The notes beneath the pieces are model-generated. The model saw nothing but the letters and a program-made list of their open reading frames with translations, was not told the origin of the DNA and searched no databases. A program made the translations under genes and the position numbers. This document shows positions 18,321-27,969 of a stretch of 64,000 nucleotides of DNA, piece after piece. Numbering within the stretch: position 1 is the stretch's first letter; each line of letters begins with the position of its first letter. Where the stretch lies: positions 186,001 to 250,000 of the forward strand of contig NZ_JACOPD010000001.1 in NCBI RefSeq assembly GCF_014287955.1, written 5' to 3'. Origin of the DNA: Lachnospira hominis (ex Liu et al. 2021) (GTDB taxonomy: Bacteria; Bacillota; Clostridia; Lachnospirales; Lachnospiraceae).

Positions 18321-19616
18321 TTATTTAGAATAGCTGCTTTCTCTGTGAATAATCTCATGTCTTCCAGGACCATTTGAAACCATTGTAATTGGTGCTTCGA
18401 TTTCCTCTTCAATTGCCTCGATATAGTTTCTGCATGCCTCTGGTAAATCTTCGTACTTTGTTATTCCACGAATATCACATTTCCAGCCCGGCATCACTTT
18501 CCATACCGGCTTTGCTTTCTCAAGCTGTGGTGTTGTAGGGAAATCTTTTGTAACTTTACCGTCAATTTCATATCCTACACACATTGGAATCTCATCAAGA
18601 TATCCAAGTACATCTATTACTGTAAGAGCAACTTCTGTTGTACCCTGCATTCTTACACCGTAACGTGTTGCAACTGCATCAAACCATCCCATTCTTCTAG
18701 GACGACCTGTTGTAGCACCGAACTCGCCGCCGTCACCGCCGCGTCTTCTAAGTTCGTCTGCTTCGTCTCCAAATATTTCACTTACAAATGCACCAGCACC
18801 AACTGCTGATGAATATGCTTTAACTACTGTGACAACATCCTGAATTGATGCAGCCGGAACACCAGCTCCGATTGCACCATAAGGAGCAAGTGTTGAAGAT
18901 GATGTAACCATTGGATAAATTCCGTGGTCAGGGTCTTTGAGTGAACCGAGCTGACCCTCAAGAAGAATCTTCTTTCCTTCTTTTAATGCTTTATTAAGAT
19001 ATGCAGATGTGTCTGTCACATATGGAGCTATCATTTCCTTGTACTCCATTAAAGTATTAAATATCTCATCCGGATTGAGAAGCGGCTTATGATATAAATG
19101 CTCAAGCATAACATTTTTGAGTGTGCATACGTTAGCTATTTTATCTTTAAGTTCATCCTCATTTCCAAATAATTCACATACCTGGAATCCGATTTTTGCA
19201 TATTTATCTGAATAGAATGGTGCTATGCCTGACTTTGTTGAACCAAATGACTTTCCTGCAAGTCTTGCCTCCTCATATGTATCAAAATCAACATGATAAG
19301 GCATAAGAATCTGTGCCCTGTCTGATACAAGAATCTTAGGCATAGGTACATTTCTGTCTGTAAGGCTCTTTAATTCCTTGATAAGGTATGGAATATTAAG
19401 AGCAACGCCGTTGCCAATAATACTTGTTGTATGATTATAGAAAACGCCTGATGGCAGAAGATGAAGTGCGAATTTACCGTATTCATTGATAATGGTATGT
19501 CCTGCATTACTTCCTCCCTGAAATCTTACAATAATATCAGATTCCTCAGCAAGCATATCTGTAATCTTACCTTTACCTTCGTCACCCCAGTTAGCGCCAA
19601 CGATAGCTTTTACCAT
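18321..19616 (-). CDS. purA: Adenylosuccinate synthetase
   Basis: A 431-residue cytoplasmic enzyme that joins IMP and aspartate using GTP, the first step from IMP to AMP. The N-terminal GANWGDEGKGKITD is the PurA P-loop signature, and HTIINEYGKFALHLLPSG with the later VGAGAFVSE region are conserved. I chose ATG 19616, which has TGGAGGA just upstream; an earlier in-frame start lacks an RBS. purB, which acts next, is 7 kb away in this window, so they are not in one operon. Confidence 0.96.
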   Translation of the reverse strand: MVKAIVGANWGDEGKGKITDMLAEESDIIVRFQGGSNAGHTIINEYGKFALHLLPSGVFYNHTTSIIGNGVALNIPYLIKELKSLTDRNVPMPKILVSDRAQILMPYHVDFDTYEEARLAGKSFGSTKSGIAPFYSDKYAKIGFQVCELFGNEDELKDKIANVCTLKNVMLEHLYHKPLLNPDEIFNTLMEYKEMIAPYVTDTSAYLNKALKEGKKILLEGQLGSLKDPDHGIYPMVTSSSTLAPYGAIGAGVPAASIQDVVTVVKAYSSAVGAGAFVSEIFGDEADELRRRGGDGGEFGATTGRPRRMGWFDAVATRYGVRMQGTTEVALTVIDVLGYLDEIPMCVGYEIDGKVTKDFPTTPQLEKAKPVWKVMPGWKCDIRGITKYEDLPEACRNYIEAIEEEIEAPITMVSNGPGRHEIIHRESSYSK

Positions 19617-19802
19617 ATTTCCTCCATTCCGCTGACATTTATCTATATCAGCCTGCATATATATACTTAAATCCGGGTTTTACAACCACACTTTAGTATA
19701 ATACCACATCTTTGGATTTGCAATCAATCATTATTATGTATATAATGAAAATAAATATATTTTTCTAATCATTCTATATACTTGAATTGGAGATTTTTGT
19801 AA

Positions 19803-20618
19803 GTGAAAAAAGCAAAAAGAAATATTTTAAAAATTATAATCCTGATTTCATCAGTCGCAGCTCTTATTTTTGTTGTTACTATGTATCTGGATTCATCAAA
19901 AGATAAAAATAAAAACGATGCCTCTGTTGTTGTATCTGCCACATCAGAAACTTCATCACAGGATTTTGATTATGTATACTCTGATAAACACGAATATACA
20001 ACCGCGGCCGAAAGCAGCCGGAACATCCCATCAAAAATGCAGCTAGATGTTCCTTTCATCAGCCAGGAACCCGATCTTCCTACAGGATGTGAGATAACAT
20101 CGCTCGCCGAGGTTCTTCATTTTTACGGCTTTAATGTTGACAAAGAGATTCTTGCAACCAATTACCTGCCGATGCGTGATACCGCTGATGCCGGATGCTT
20201 TATAGATTATTTTCTCGGTTCACCATGGGACGAACACGGAAGCGGATGTTTTGCACCAGCTATTGTAACTGCAGCAAATTCATTTTTAAAAAATAATAAT
20301 TCAAATTTGACGGCTCATGTAATAAGTTACTCATCTGTACATTCACTTTTTGAATATGTTGCCGCAGGGAATCCGGTTATTGTGTGGACTTCATACGATT
20401 ATTCTGTAAAAGACATCACTTACCGCGAAGTTCCCCTTTCTGACGGCGAGTATTTCTCATGGCCGTCATATGAACACTGTGTTGTTCTATCCGGATACAA
20501 CCTTACAGACAGGACGGTAACTTTTGCCGACCCGACTTATGGAATTGTAACACATACAATAGATGAATTTACTGATTATTACCAGAAATTCTTTTATCAG
20601 GCTGCTGTAATCAAATAA
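19803..20618 (+). CDS. C39-like cysteine peptidase, membrane-anchored
   Basis: A 271-residue protein with a GTG start at 19803 and GGAG upstream. A single hydrophobic segment at about residues 9-28 with basic residues before it would act as signal anchor, leaving the rest outside. A low-complexity linker leads to a papain-like fold of the C39_2 type. The catalytic Cys lies in TGCEITSLAEVLHFYG, the His in EHCVVLSGY, and the Asp/Asn pair in FADPTYGIV. Such proteins are common in Clostridia; substrates are mostly unknown. It is monocistronic with a terminator. Confidence 0.83.
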   Translation: MKKAKRNILKIIILISSVAALIFVVTMYLDSSKDKNKNDASVVVSATSETSSQDFDYVYSDKHEYTTAAESSRNIPSKMQLDVPFISQEPDLPTGCEITSLAEVLHFYGFNVDKEILATNYLPMRDTADAGCFIDYFLGSPWDEHGSGCFAPAIVTAANSFLKNNNSNLTAHVISYSSVHSLFEYVAAGNPVIVWTSYDYSVKDITYREVPLSDGEYFSWPSYEHCVVLSGYNLTDRTVTFADPTYGIVTHTIDEFTDYYQKFFYQAAVIK

Positions 20619-20671
20619 GTTCAATATATTCAAATAAATTAATCGTTCCACTTCATCTGCCTGCATATGCC

Positions 20672-20720
20672 AAAATACCGCCACACCGGAAAACCAATCC
20701 GATATGGCGGTATATTTTGT
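20672..20720 (+). terminator. Intrinsic terminator after the C39-like gene
   Basis: Stem ATACCGCCA (20675-20683) and TGGCGGTAT (20705-20713) with a 21-nt loop, followed by ATTTTGT. Confidence 0.75.
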
Positions 20721-20761
20721 AAAACGTCCTAAAAAATACTTCAGAAAAGTTTCAGTCTGAG

Positions 20762-20833
20762 AGCTGATGGGGGGAATTGGACCCCTGACCTCTTCATTAC
20801 CAATGAAGTGCTCTGCCACTGAGCTACATCAGC
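20762..20833 (-). tRNA. tRNA-Thr(GGT)
   Basis: A full cloverleaf on the minus strand. The acceptor stem GCTGATG pairs with CATCAGC, the D loop has AGCTCAGTGGCAGAGC, and the anticodon stem CTTCA/TGAAG encloses TTGGTAA with anticodon GGT. The T arm contains GGTCCAATTCC. The 3' CCA is not encoded. It lies directly upstream of the sigH-type gene end. Confidence 0.95.
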
Positions 20834-20870
20834 AAGACAAAATCTATATTATTACAGCTTTTATCTTTTG

Positions 20871-21485
20871 TCAAGATATGCTGTTTGCCTTAGCTCTTAT
20901 CCTCTGAATGGCATTATCTATTGATTTTGGAGTTTTTCCCAGAAGCATTGCAATCTGCCTGTAATCATTATCTTCCATATACAGCTGCAGCACCTGTTTT
21001 TCAAAGCTGCTAAGCCTGTCAAACAGCTTTTTTTTGAATGAATCACTGTACTCCCTGTCTATAAATAATTTTTCAGGATTCTGTTCTGATTCAGGTTTTA
21101 AAATATCAACAAGCCGTGTTTCATTATCTTCATCAGGATATGCCGGCATATCGAACGACACATATGTGTTTAACGGTATGTTTTTCTTTCTGTTTGAAAC
21201 TGCCACGGCATTGATAAGCTGGCGGTTAATGCACATGCTTGCAAATGTCTTAAACGCAGCCTCCTTTGTATCATCATAATCCCTGACAGCTTTATAAAGC
21301 CCAATCATTCCCTCCTGAATAAGGTCATCACTGTCGCCTCCTGCCAGATACATGGCTTTTGCCTTTTTTCTGACTATATCTTTATACCGTTCAAATAGAA
21401 CTTCTATTGCCGCTTCGTCACCTTTGCGGTATATATCAATCAATGTTTCATCACTGCATTTATTGAAATCCAATTCAGCCTCCAT
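20871..21485 (-). CDS. sigH: RNA polymerase sigma factor, SigH family
   Basis: A 204-residue alternative sigma factor. Region 2 holds the conserved SDDLIQEGMIGLYKAVRDYD and the helix ending KTFASMCINRQLINA. Region 4 has a helix-turn-helix, RQIAMLLGKTPKSIDNAIQRIR, that reads the -35 element. Position at the end of the cysE-cysS-mrnC-rlmB run matches B. subtilis sigH, which controls early sporulation and stationary-phase genes. The yacP gene that usually sits between rlmB and sigH is missing. It begins 15 bp after rlmB. Confidence 0.88.
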   Translation of the reverse strand: MEAELDFNKCSDETLIDIYRKGDEAAIEVLFERYKDIVRKKAKAMYLAGGDSDDLIQEGMIGLYKAVRDYDDTKEAAFKTFASMCINRQLINAVAVSNRKKNIPLNTYVSFDMPAYPDEDNETRLVDILKPESEQNPEKLFIDREYSDSFKKKLFDRLSSFEKQVLQLYMEDNDYRQIAMLLGKTPKSIDNAIQRIRAKANSIS

Positions 21486-21500
21486 AAATCTGCTGCGGCA

Positions 21501-22244
21501 TTATTTTGTCATTCTCTGTCGTACTATTTCATAAGCCAGCACTCCGGCTGCAACTGAAGCATTAAGTGAATCAATATCACCTTTCATAGGTATAGATGCA
21601 ACAAAATCACATTTTTCCTTTACAAGCCTGCCAACGCCGCTTCCTTCATTACCTATTACAAGTCCTATAGGTCCTGTGAGATTAAGGTCGTACATTGTTG
21701 TTCCGTCCATATCTGCACACACAAACCACATTCCCTGTTTTTTCAAATCTTCTATTGTCTTTGAAATATTTGTCACTTTTGCAACAGGTGTATAGTTAAT
21801 TGCACCCGCAGATGTCTTTGCAACTGTAGCCGTAAGTCCTACAGCTCTTCTTTTTGGTATAATTACACCATGTGCACCTGCCTGATTGGCAGTTCTTATT
21901 ATCGCACCAAGATTATGCGGGTCTTCTATTTCATCCAAAATAAATATAAACGGAGCCTCGCCTTTATCTTTTGCAGCCTTTAATATATCTTCGACTTCTG
22001 CATATTCATATGCTGCCGCCTGTGCAACAACACCCTGATGGTGTCCTGTTCCGGCAAGCCTGTCAAGACGTTCCTTATCCACAAAATTAATTATAGTATC
22101 TGTCTTTTTAGCTTCTCTTATAATGCTTTTTACAGGACCATCCTGACAGCCATCAAGCACAAAAAGCTTATCAATTGTTTTTCCGGAACGAAATGCTTCA
22201 AGCACCGCATTACGTCCTTCTATTGTGAATTCTTTATATCTCAT
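21501..22244 (-). CDS. rlmB: 23S rRNA (guanosine-2251-2'-O)-methyltransferase
   Basis: A 247-residue SpoU/TrmH-family methyltransferase. The N-terminal substrate-binding domain begins EGRNAVLEAFRSGKTIDKLF. The trefoil-knot core shows the three family motifs: DEIEDPHNLGAIIRTANQAGAHGVIIP, LVIGNEGSGVGRLV, and IPMKGDIDSLNASVAAGVLAYE. These place the methyl group on 23S rRNA G2251. It lies 51 bp after mrnC on the same strand, in the usual gene order. Confidence 0.93.
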   Translation of the reverse strand: MRYKEFTIEGRNAVLEAFRSGKTIDKLFVLDGCQDGPVKSIIREAKKTDTIINFVDKERLDRLAGTGHHQGVVAQAAAYEYAEVEDILKAAKDKGEAPFIFILDEIEDPHNLGAIIRTANQAGAHGVIIPKRRAVGLTATVAKTSAGAINYTPVAKVTNISKTIEDLKKQGMWFVCADMDGTTMYDLNLTGPIGLVIGNEGSGVGRLVKEKCDFVASIPMKGDIDSLNASVAAGVLAYEIVRQRMTK

Positions 22245-22295
22245 AAATCCTCCCTATTATGCGGATAAAATTCTTAATATTTTGCAGAAAGAATT

Positions 22296-22736
22296 CTATT
22301 TTTCCTTATCCAGCCCCGCTTTTATAAGCTGTATCATACGCTCATACTCACCTTCAAGGTACAGATATCCCATAAGAGCCTCAAAGCCTGTAGCTCTTCT
22401 GTAATCTGATATTGAAGCATTTTTTGCTGATGTATATGATTTTGCGTTACGACCTCTTTTGTATACCGCTTCTTCCGCCGGGCTTAACAGCGGCTCTATA
22501 ATCCCTATCATTTCTGACTGTGACTGTGCCTTTACAATATTACTTGCAAAACGGTTGAGTTTATTAACCTGCATATTTCCCTTTGTATCTAAAAGATACG
22601 TTTTTATGACAAGGTCAAATATGCTGTCCCCGATGTATGCAAGAACAAGCGGTGAAAGCTGTGCCGGAGAAATTTCCTTTAATCCAAGCACATTTTTTAT
22701 ACTCTCAGTGAGATTTTGTGTCAGGCTCTCTTCCAT
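22296..22736 (-). CDS. mrnC: Mini-ribonuclease III
   Basis: A 146-residue protein with an RNase III catalytic domain but no double-stranded RNA-binding domain, as in Mini-III. The signature [20 protein letters not shown] contains the metal-binding acidic residues, and the second acidic site is in [17 protein letters not shown]. The family processes 23S rRNA ends in Gram-positives. The start overlaps the cysS end by 16 bp. Confidence 0.92.
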   Translation of the reverse strand: MEESLTQNLTESIKNVLGLKEISPAQLSPLVLAYIGDSIFDLVIKTYLLDTKGNMQVNKLNRFASNIVKAQSQSEMIGIIEPLLSPAEEAVYKRGRNAKSYTSAKNASISDYRRATGFEALMGYLYLEGEYERMIQLIKAGLDKEK

Positions 22737-24127
22737 CTTACACCTTCTCTTGTATCTTCAAGTACAATTCCTTTGGCAAGAAGTTCATCACGGATTTCAT
22801 CGGCACGGGCAAAGTTTCTGTCTTTTCTTGCCTGCTGACGCTCTGCAATAAGTTTCTCAATATCCTCATCAAGAATTTCTTCTTTTTTCTCTACTTTAAG
22901 TCCTAAAACATCTGTAAGTGTTGTAATTTTCTTTATGAGTGTATCTATATATTCCTTTGTATTTTCAGCACTGCTGTTTGAGTTGGCAAATTTTACAATT
23001 TCAAAAACTGCAGAAATGGCATCTGCTGTGTTAAAATCATCATCCATTGCCTGTTCAAACTTGTCATACATCTCTTTAAGCGATGCAATCTTTTCTGCTT
23101 CATCTGCTGCCATGCTGCCTTCTTTTGCATTTTCAGATAAATGTTTGAGATTAGCTACTGCTGTAACAATTCTTTCAAGTCCGTTCTTTGCTGATTCCAT
23201 CAAATCATGGCTGAAATTAATAGGATTGCGGTAATGTGCAGAGAGCATGAAAAATCTTAATACCTGAAGGTCATATTCTTTGCTTATGTCACGCACTGTA
23301 AAGAAATTACCGAGTGACTTTGACATTTTCTTATTGTCAATATTTAAAAATGCATTGTGCATCCAGTATTTTGCGAATTGTACTCCGTTTGCAGCTTCTG
23401 ACTGTGCAATCTCATTTTCATGATGAGGAAATATAAGATCTTCACCACCTGCATGGATATCTATCTCATCTGCAAGATATTTCTTTGCCATAACTGAACA
23501 TTCAATATGCCAGCCCGGTCTTCCGTCGCTCCAAGGTGACGGCCATGAAGGTTCACCTTCTTTTTTAGGTTTCCAGAGTACGAAATCAAGCGGATCTTCT
23601 TTTTCGTCCTCTCCTGCAACCTTTATATCTCTGTGTCCTGCCTCAAGGTCATCAATATTTTTCTTTGATAGCTTGCCATATCCTTCAAACTTTCTTGTTC
23701 TGTAATATACAGTACCATTGACATTGTAAGCATATCCCTTATCAATAAGTGTCTGAATCATATCAATCATGCCACCGATTTCCTGTGTAGCAAGAGGATG
23801 TGTTGTAGCAGGCTTGATATTCATGCCTTCCATATCTTTTTTACACTCAGCAATGTAACGTGTTGAAATTTCTTCTGCTGAAACACCTTCTTCATTGGCT
23901 TTCTTTATAATTTTATCATCAACATCCGTAAAATTAGATACATAATTCACTTCATATCCTTTATATTCAAGATATCTTCTTACTGTATCAAAGCAAATCA
24001 TCGGTCTTGCGTTACCGATATGGATAAGATTGTAAACTGTAGGTCCGCAGACATACATTTTTACCTTATTTTTTTCAAGAGGTTCAAATTCTTCTTTTTT
24101 CTTTGTAAGTGTATTATAAATCTTCAT
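22721..24127 (-). CDS. cysS: Cysteinyl-tRNA synthetase
   Basis: A 468-residue class I synthetase of normal length. The HIGH motif reads HIGN in [16 protein letters not shown], and KMSKS is in [11 protein letters not shown]. The zinc-binding Cys of MYVCGPTVY (about residue 28), GWHIECSVM, and the downstream HEN of [12 protein letters not shown] are present. It charges tRNA-Cys. Upstream cysE makes O-acetylserine for cysteine synthesis, so the pair couples cysteine supply and use. Confidence 0.96.
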   Translation of the reverse strand: MKIYNTLTKKKEEFEPLEKNKVKMYVCGPTVYNLIHIGNARPMICFDTVRRYLEYKGYEVNYVSNFTDVDDKIIKKANEEGVSAEEISTRYIAECKKDMEGMNIKPATTHPLATQEIGGMIDMIQTLIDKGYAYNVNGTVYYRTRKFEGYGKLSKKNIDDLEAGHRDIKVAGEDEKEDPLDFVLWKPKKEGEPSWPSPWSDGRPGWHIECSVMAKKYLADEIDIHAGGEDLIFPHHENEIAQSEAANGVQFAKYWMHNAFLNIDNKKMSKSLGNFFTVRDISKEYDLQVLRFFMLSAHYRNPINFSHDLMESAKNGLERIVTAVANLKHLSENAKEGSMAADEAEKIASLKEMYDKFEQAMDDDFNTADAISAVFEIVKFANSNSSAENTKEYIDTLIKKITTLTDVLGLKVEKKEEILDEDIEKLIAERQQARKDRNFARADEIRDELLAKGIVLEDTREGVRWKRA

Positions 24128-24188
24128 ATTTTCCTCCTAAATTTTATATGACATTTCCATCATGATATTTTTTCACTAAACGTCTTAG

Positions 24189-24866
24189 TTATTTGCTGTT
24201 AGCTTTTCTACACTCATTAAGTTTATCTTCAAGCTGTATAATTCTTTCTTTAAGTTCATCATTCTCTGTTTTTAATTCATCAATGTCATTCATTACTGGA
24301 TCCGGTAAATCAACCTGGTCCAAATCATTTGCATCAGCAACCCTGACATCGTTAAGAACTACTATTCTTCCAGGCACACCGACAACCGTCGCATTATCCG
24401 GAACGTCTTTTAAAACAACTGAACCGGCACCTATCTTGCAGTTATTTCCAATTGTAACAGAACCTAATACTTTCGCTCCTGCTCCAATCATTACATTATT
24501 ACCAACTGTAGGATGTCTTTTTCCCTGCTCTTTTCCTGTACCACCGAGTGTAACACCCTGATAAAGCGTTACATTATCACCAATGATTGCTGTTTCACCT
24601 ATTACCACACCATGTCCGTGGTCAATGAAAAGTCCTTCACCAATCTGTGCTCCCGGATGAATTTCGATACCGGTCTGTCTTGCCGTTTTCTGTGATATTC
24701 TTCTTGCACGATAATAATGTTTTTTCAGGAAAAGCTTATGTGCCTTTCTGTATTTTAATATAGCTTTAAAACTTGGATAAAGAAACACCTCCATCGTTGA
24801 TTTAATGGCAGGGTCTCTGTCCTTTATTACTGCTATTTCCTGTTTTACAAAATTTATAAATTTCAT
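24189..24866 (-). CDS. cysE: Serine O-acetyltransferase
   Basis: A 225-residue cytoplasmic enzyme that makes O-acetylserine for cysteine synthesis. The left-handed beta-helix hexapeptide repeats are clear in the middle (GIEIHPGAQIGEGLFIDHGH, then VIGETAIIGDNVTLYQGVTLG). The catalytic His is in DHGHGVVIGE. The C-terminal ~45 residues form a coiled-coil-like acidic/basic tail (DELKTENDELKERIIQLEDK), longer than usual and possibly affecting oligomer or cysteine synthase contact. It is 27 bp after ispF and 61 bp before cysS. Confidence 0.93.
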   Translation of the reverse strand: MKFINFVKQEIAVIKDRDPAIKSTMEVFLYPSFKAILKYRKAHKLFLKKHYYRARRISQKTARQTGIEIHPGAQIGEGLFIDHGHGVVIGETAIIGDNVTLYQGVTLGGTGKEQGKRHPTVGNNVMIGAGAKVLGSVTIGNNCKIGAGSVVLKDVPDNATVVGVPGRIVVLNDVRVADANDLDQVDLPDPVMNDIDELKTENDELKERIIQLEDKLNECRKANSK

Positions 24867-24893
24867 ATCTGCTCCCGATTTTAATCTGATTTA

Positions 24894-25442
24894 CTATTCT
24901 TGATACTTAGTGCATCCATTACATCCGGAACAACAGTTTTTCATATCCGCCTCACCATATATATAATTTGACACTGATGTCAAAGCACATATTGCCTGAG
25001 AAGATATGCCCTCACCGCTTCCTGTAAATCCAAGACCTTCTTCGGTTGTAGCTTTTACATTTATCTGATTTAATTGTATTCCAAGAACGCCCGCAATATT
25101 CTCTCTCATCTTCTGTATATGAGGAAGCATCTTAGGACGCTGTGCAATAATTGTTGCATCTATATTTTCTATTATATAATTATTCTCATTTAAAAGTCTT
25201 CCAACTTCTTTTAACAATTCAAGACTTGAAATACCTTTGTACTTGTCGTCTGTATCAGGAAAATGCTTTCCTATATCACCAAGTGCCGCAGCTCCGAGAA
25301 GTGCATCCATAATCGCATGAAGAAGCACATCCGCATCTGAATGTCCAAGGAGTCCTTTTTCATAAGGAATATCAACACCACCAAGTATGAGCTTTCTACC
25401 CTCAACCAACTTATGAACGTCATAACCCATTCCAACTCTCAT
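24894..25442 (-). CDS. ispF: 2-C-methyl-D-erythritol 2,4-cyclodiphosphate synthase with Cys-rich tail
   Basis: A 182-residue MEP-pathway enzyme making the cyclic diphosphate precursor of isoprenoids. It starts [12 protein letters not shown], with the zinc-binding Asp and His in DVH, and [26 protein letters not shown] carries the remaining metal and substrate residues. ATG 25442 is chosen because AGGAGG lies upstream; an earlier in-frame start would be inside that RBS. IspF is normally about 157-160 residues; this one ends with an extra segment [13 protein letters not shown] with four Cys. ispD is not adjacent. It heads the cysE-cysS operon. Confidence 0.93.
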   Translation of the reverse strand: MRVGMGYDVHKLVEGRKLILGGVDIPYEKGLLGHSDADVLLHAIMDALLGAAALGDIGKHFPDTDDKYKGISSLELLKEVGRLLNENNYIIENIDATIIAQRPKMLPHIQKMRENIAGVLGIQLNQINVKATTEEGLGFTGSGEGISSQAICALTSVSNYIYGEADMKNCCSGCNGCTKYQE

Positions 25443-25585
25443 GTGCCCGCTTCCTCCTTTATTTACAAACATCTTTTATTATTTCACATACCTTTTTTAA
25501 GTAAAACATATTTTTATTTATTTTACAAGCAATATCTGAACTTTATAGCTTTACAACTTTATAGCACATACAATGTCTGAACTTT

Positions 25586-25601
25586 GCAGCACATGTGCTG
25601 C
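25586..25601. repeat. Perfect 16-bp palindrome
   Basis: GCAGCACATGTGCTGC lies upstream of ispF (144 bp before its start). It could be an operator or a weak hairpin; nothing else supports a role. Confidence 0.4.
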
Positions 25602-25619
25602 CATAAAATGAACTATAGC

Positions 25620-25655
25620 AAAAAGAGCTCAGGCAACCGCCTGAACTCTTTTTAA
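25620..25655 (-). terminator. Intrinsic terminator downstream of the tRNA-Val/tRNA-Met pair
   Basis: Stem GAG-x-TCAGGC / GCCTGAA-CTC flanked by A runs on one side and T runs on the other (AAAAGAGCTCAGGC ... GCCTGAACTCTTTTT). It separates the tRNA transcript from the ispF operon. Confidence 0.7.
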
Positions 25656-25660
25656 ATTAG

Positions 25661-25734
25661 TAGCGAGAGAGGGATTTGAACCCACGACACCACGGGTATG
25701 AACCGTGTGCTCTAGCCAACTGAGCTATCTCGCC
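25661..25734 (-). tRNA. tRNA-Met(CAT), elongator type
   Basis: Minus-strand cloverleaf: acceptor GGCGAGA/TCTCGCT, D arm AGCTCAGTTGGCTAGAGC, anticodon stem ACGG/CCGT with loop TTCATAC (anticodon CAT). The sequence pattern fits elongator Met rather than initiator, which would have a mismatched first base pair. No encoded CCA. Confidence 0.92.
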
Positions 25735-25753
25735 ATATTAAATTAAGTAACTA

Positions 25754-25826
25754 TGGGACCTACAGGGCTCGAACCTGTGACCCTCTGCTTGTAAGGCAGA
25801 TGCTCTCCCAGCTGAGCTAAGATCCC
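25754..25826 (-). tRNA. tRNA-Val(TAC)
   Basis: Minus-strand cloverleaf: acceptor GGGATCT pairing AGGTCCC (one G-U), D arm AGCTCAGCTGGGAGAGC, anticodon loop CTTACAA with anticodon TAC, T arm GGTTCGAGCCC. No encoded CCA. It is transcribed just ahead of tRNA-Met. Confidence 0.94.
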
Positions 25827-26039
25827 ATGTCATGCACTCCGTACAAGCGGTTTGCTTTGCTTGCTCTCGCGAACTTGCTTTGCTATTGTAATATATAAAT
25901 TCGAGGTTGTCAAGCATAATTTTAAACTTTTTTCAATTTTTTTCATTTTTCGATTTTGGGTTCTTTTTTCACGGCAGCCGGGACCAAATTCATGCTTTTA
26001 TAATTCCTGTCTTTATTTGTCAAATCTTCTTCTGACGGA

Positions 26040-26456
26040 TTATCCGAGAACTATACGTATAAGTTCCTTATCAAGCATAATTGTACGATTCCATGGATTA
26101 ATTATTATGCCTTCTATTCCTTCTGCATTTATAGCTGACTCGAACATTTTTTCTATGTCTGCCATAAATGTTGACATTACACTGCCACTACCTTTTAATT
26201 CTTCATCAAAACTTGTAAACGCCATCCACCAGCATTTTCCGTCGTCCGTCTTAACTGACTGTATATTAAGATTGTTATCTCCCACCGATGGCTCTACTGC
26301 TACTATCAGCTGACCGGCTTCTCTCATGCGGCGTCTAATTACAGTAAGTGTGTGTGCAAGCATTTCCTGCGTTGTTTCCTGCTGGAGTGCTGCAACAGCT
26401 TCTTCTATTTTCTCATTTCCCAAAAGTCCCTTGTCTGTCTTATTTTTATTATCCAC
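26040..26456 (-). CDS. SseB-like domain protein
   Basis: A 138-residue cytoplasmic protein with a GTG start at 26456, chosen because GTGAGG lies 6 nt upstream. The alternative GTG at 26468 is part of that RBS. The C-terminal half resembles the SseB N-terminal domain: a segment KCWWMAFTSFDE, then GIEGIIINPWNRTIMLDKEL, the 'INP' pattern typical of SseB. In enteric bacteria SseB-family proteins act in sulfur handling or secretion; here the role is unknown. It is preceded by a terminator. Confidence 0.65.
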   Translation of the reverse strand: MDNKNKTDKGLLGNEKIEEAVAALQQETTQEMLAHTLTVIRRRMREAGQLIVAVEPSVGDNNLNIQSVKTDDGKCWWMAFTSFDEELKGSGSVMSTFMADIEKMFESAINAEGIEGIIINPWNRTIMLDKELIRIVLG

Positions 26457-26481
26457 AATTAACCTCACTTTGTAAAATTAA

Positions 26482-26512
26482 TTTTGCCGGACGTAAACTG
26501 CGTCCGGCAAAA
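26482..26512 (-). terminator. Intrinsic terminator downstream of purB
   Basis: Stem TTTTGCCGGACG (26482-26493) and CGTCCGGCAAAA (26501-26512), 7-nt loop. It ends the purB transcript before the SseB-like gene. Confidence 0.85.
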
Positions 26513-26538
26513 TCATATGCTATGAGAATATGTATATA

Positions 26539-27969
26539 TTAAACATTAATCTCAGCTGTCATTCCGAGTTCTTCTTTATTAGCATCAAGAATAGGATTGA
26601 TAATTTCTGCAAGATATTCTTCAACCTGCTCTTTTGAACGTCCTACATACTTTGAAGGATCAAGTTTAGCTTTAAGTTCATCAAGTGTTACACCAAACAT
26701 TGGATCTGCCGCAATAAGTTCAAGAAGATTATTTTCAAGACCTTCCTGCTTAACTCTCTTTCCTGCTTCCATAGAAAGCTCACGGATTCTTTCGTGGAGT
26801 TCCTGTCTGTCTCCGCCGGCCTTAACTGCATCCATCATAATATTTTCTGTTGCCATAAATGGAAGTTCTGACATAAGTCTTCTGTTAATAACCTTCTCGT
26901 ATACAACAAGTCCGTCAACAACATTAAGATATAAATCAAGAATACCATCAACTGCGAGGAATCCTTCCGGAACTGACATTCTCTTATTTGCTGAATCATC
27001 AAGCGTTCTCTCAAACCACTGTGTTGATGATACGATAGCCGGATTAAGTGCATCTGCAATTACAAAATCTGCAAGTGATGCCATTCTTTCGCTTCTCATC
27101 GGATTACGTTTATAAGCCATAGCTGATGAACCAATCTGTGATTTTTCAAATGGTTCCTCAACTTCTTTTAAGTGCTGTAAAAGTCTGATATCGTTAGAGA
27201 ACTTATGTGCACTCGCTGCAATTCCTGCAAGTACATTGAGAACTCTTGTATCTACTTTTCTTGAATATGTCTGTCCCGATACAGGAACACACTTGTCAAA
27301 TCCCATCTTTTGTGCAATCTTTCCATCTATCTGACGGATTTTAGTATGATCTCCATTGAACAATTCAAGGAAAGAGGCCTGTGTACCTGTTGTACCTTTA
27401 CATCCTAAAAGCTTCATTGTTGAAAGTATATAATCAACATCCTCTAAATCCATAACAAGTTCATTAAGCCAGAGTGTTGCACGCTTGCCTACTGTTGTCG
27501 GCTGTGCCGGCTGGAAATGTGTAAATGCAAGTGTAGGAAGTGCCTTATATTTATCTGCAAACTTAGAAAGTTCACCGATTACATTTATAAGTTTTTTACG
27601 AACAAGCTTCAATGCCTCTGTCATAACAATAATATCTGTATTATCACCAACATAACATGAAGTTGCTCCAAGATGGATAATTCCTTTTGCCTTAGGACAC
27701 TGAAGTCCATATGCATATACGTGTGACATTACATCATGTCTTACTTCTTTTTCACGCTTTTTTGCATCTTCGTAATTGATATTGTCTTTGTTAGCCTTGA
27801 GTTCCTCAATCTGCTCGTCTGTAATATCAAGTCCGAGTTCCTTTTCTGTCTCAGCCAGTGCAATCCAAAGTTTTCTCCATGTCTTAAACTTCATATCAGG
27901 CGAAAAAATATACTGCATTTCTTTGCTCGCATATCTTTCCGCAAGAGGTGTCTGGTATCTGTCATTCAT
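26539..27969 (-). CDS. purB: Adenylosuccinate lyase
   Basis: A 476-residue fumarase/aspartase-superfamily enzyme, which acts twice in purine synthesis (SAICAR to AICAR, and adenylosuccinate to AMP). The signature loop SSAMAYKRNPMRSE carries the catalytic Ser and matches the family SSxMPxKxN pattern with changes. HLGATSCYVGDN and THFQPAQPTTVGKR are also conserved. ATG 27969 was chosen because GGCGG precedes it by 8 nt; a TTG at 27975 is in frame but closer to the RBS. It is a single gene with its own terminator. Confidence 0.95.
   Translation of the reverse strand: MNDRYQTPLAERYASKEMQYIFSPDMKFKTWRKLWIALAETEKELGLDITDEQIEELKANKDNINYEDAKKREKEVRHDVMSHVYAYGLQCPKAKGIIHLGATSCYVGDNTDIIVMTEALKLVRKKLINVIGELSKFADKYKALPTLAFTHFQPAQPTTVGKRATLWLNELVMDLEDVDYILSTMKLLGCKGTTGTQASFLELFNGDHTKIRQIDGKIAQKMGFDKCVPVSGQTYSRKVDTRVLNVLAGIAASAHKFSNDIRLLQHLKEVEEPFEKSQIGSSAMAYKRNPMRSERMASLADFVIADALNPAIVSSTQWFERTLDDSANKRMSVPEGFLAVDGILDLYLNVVDGLVVYEKVINRRLMSELPFMATENIMMDAVKAGGDRQELHERIRELSMEAGKRVKQEGLENNLLELIAADPMFGVTLDELKAKLDPSKYVGRSKEQVEEYLAEIINPILDANKEELGMTAEINV

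Noticed and set aside
20762..20833. tRNA-Thr as an integration site
   Set aside because: No second copy of its 3' end and no recombinase gene were seen near it in the window.
24128..24893. T-box riboswitch ahead of cysE or cysS
   Set aside because: The spacers are only 61 and 27 bp, too short for a T-box, and the genes are inside an operon.
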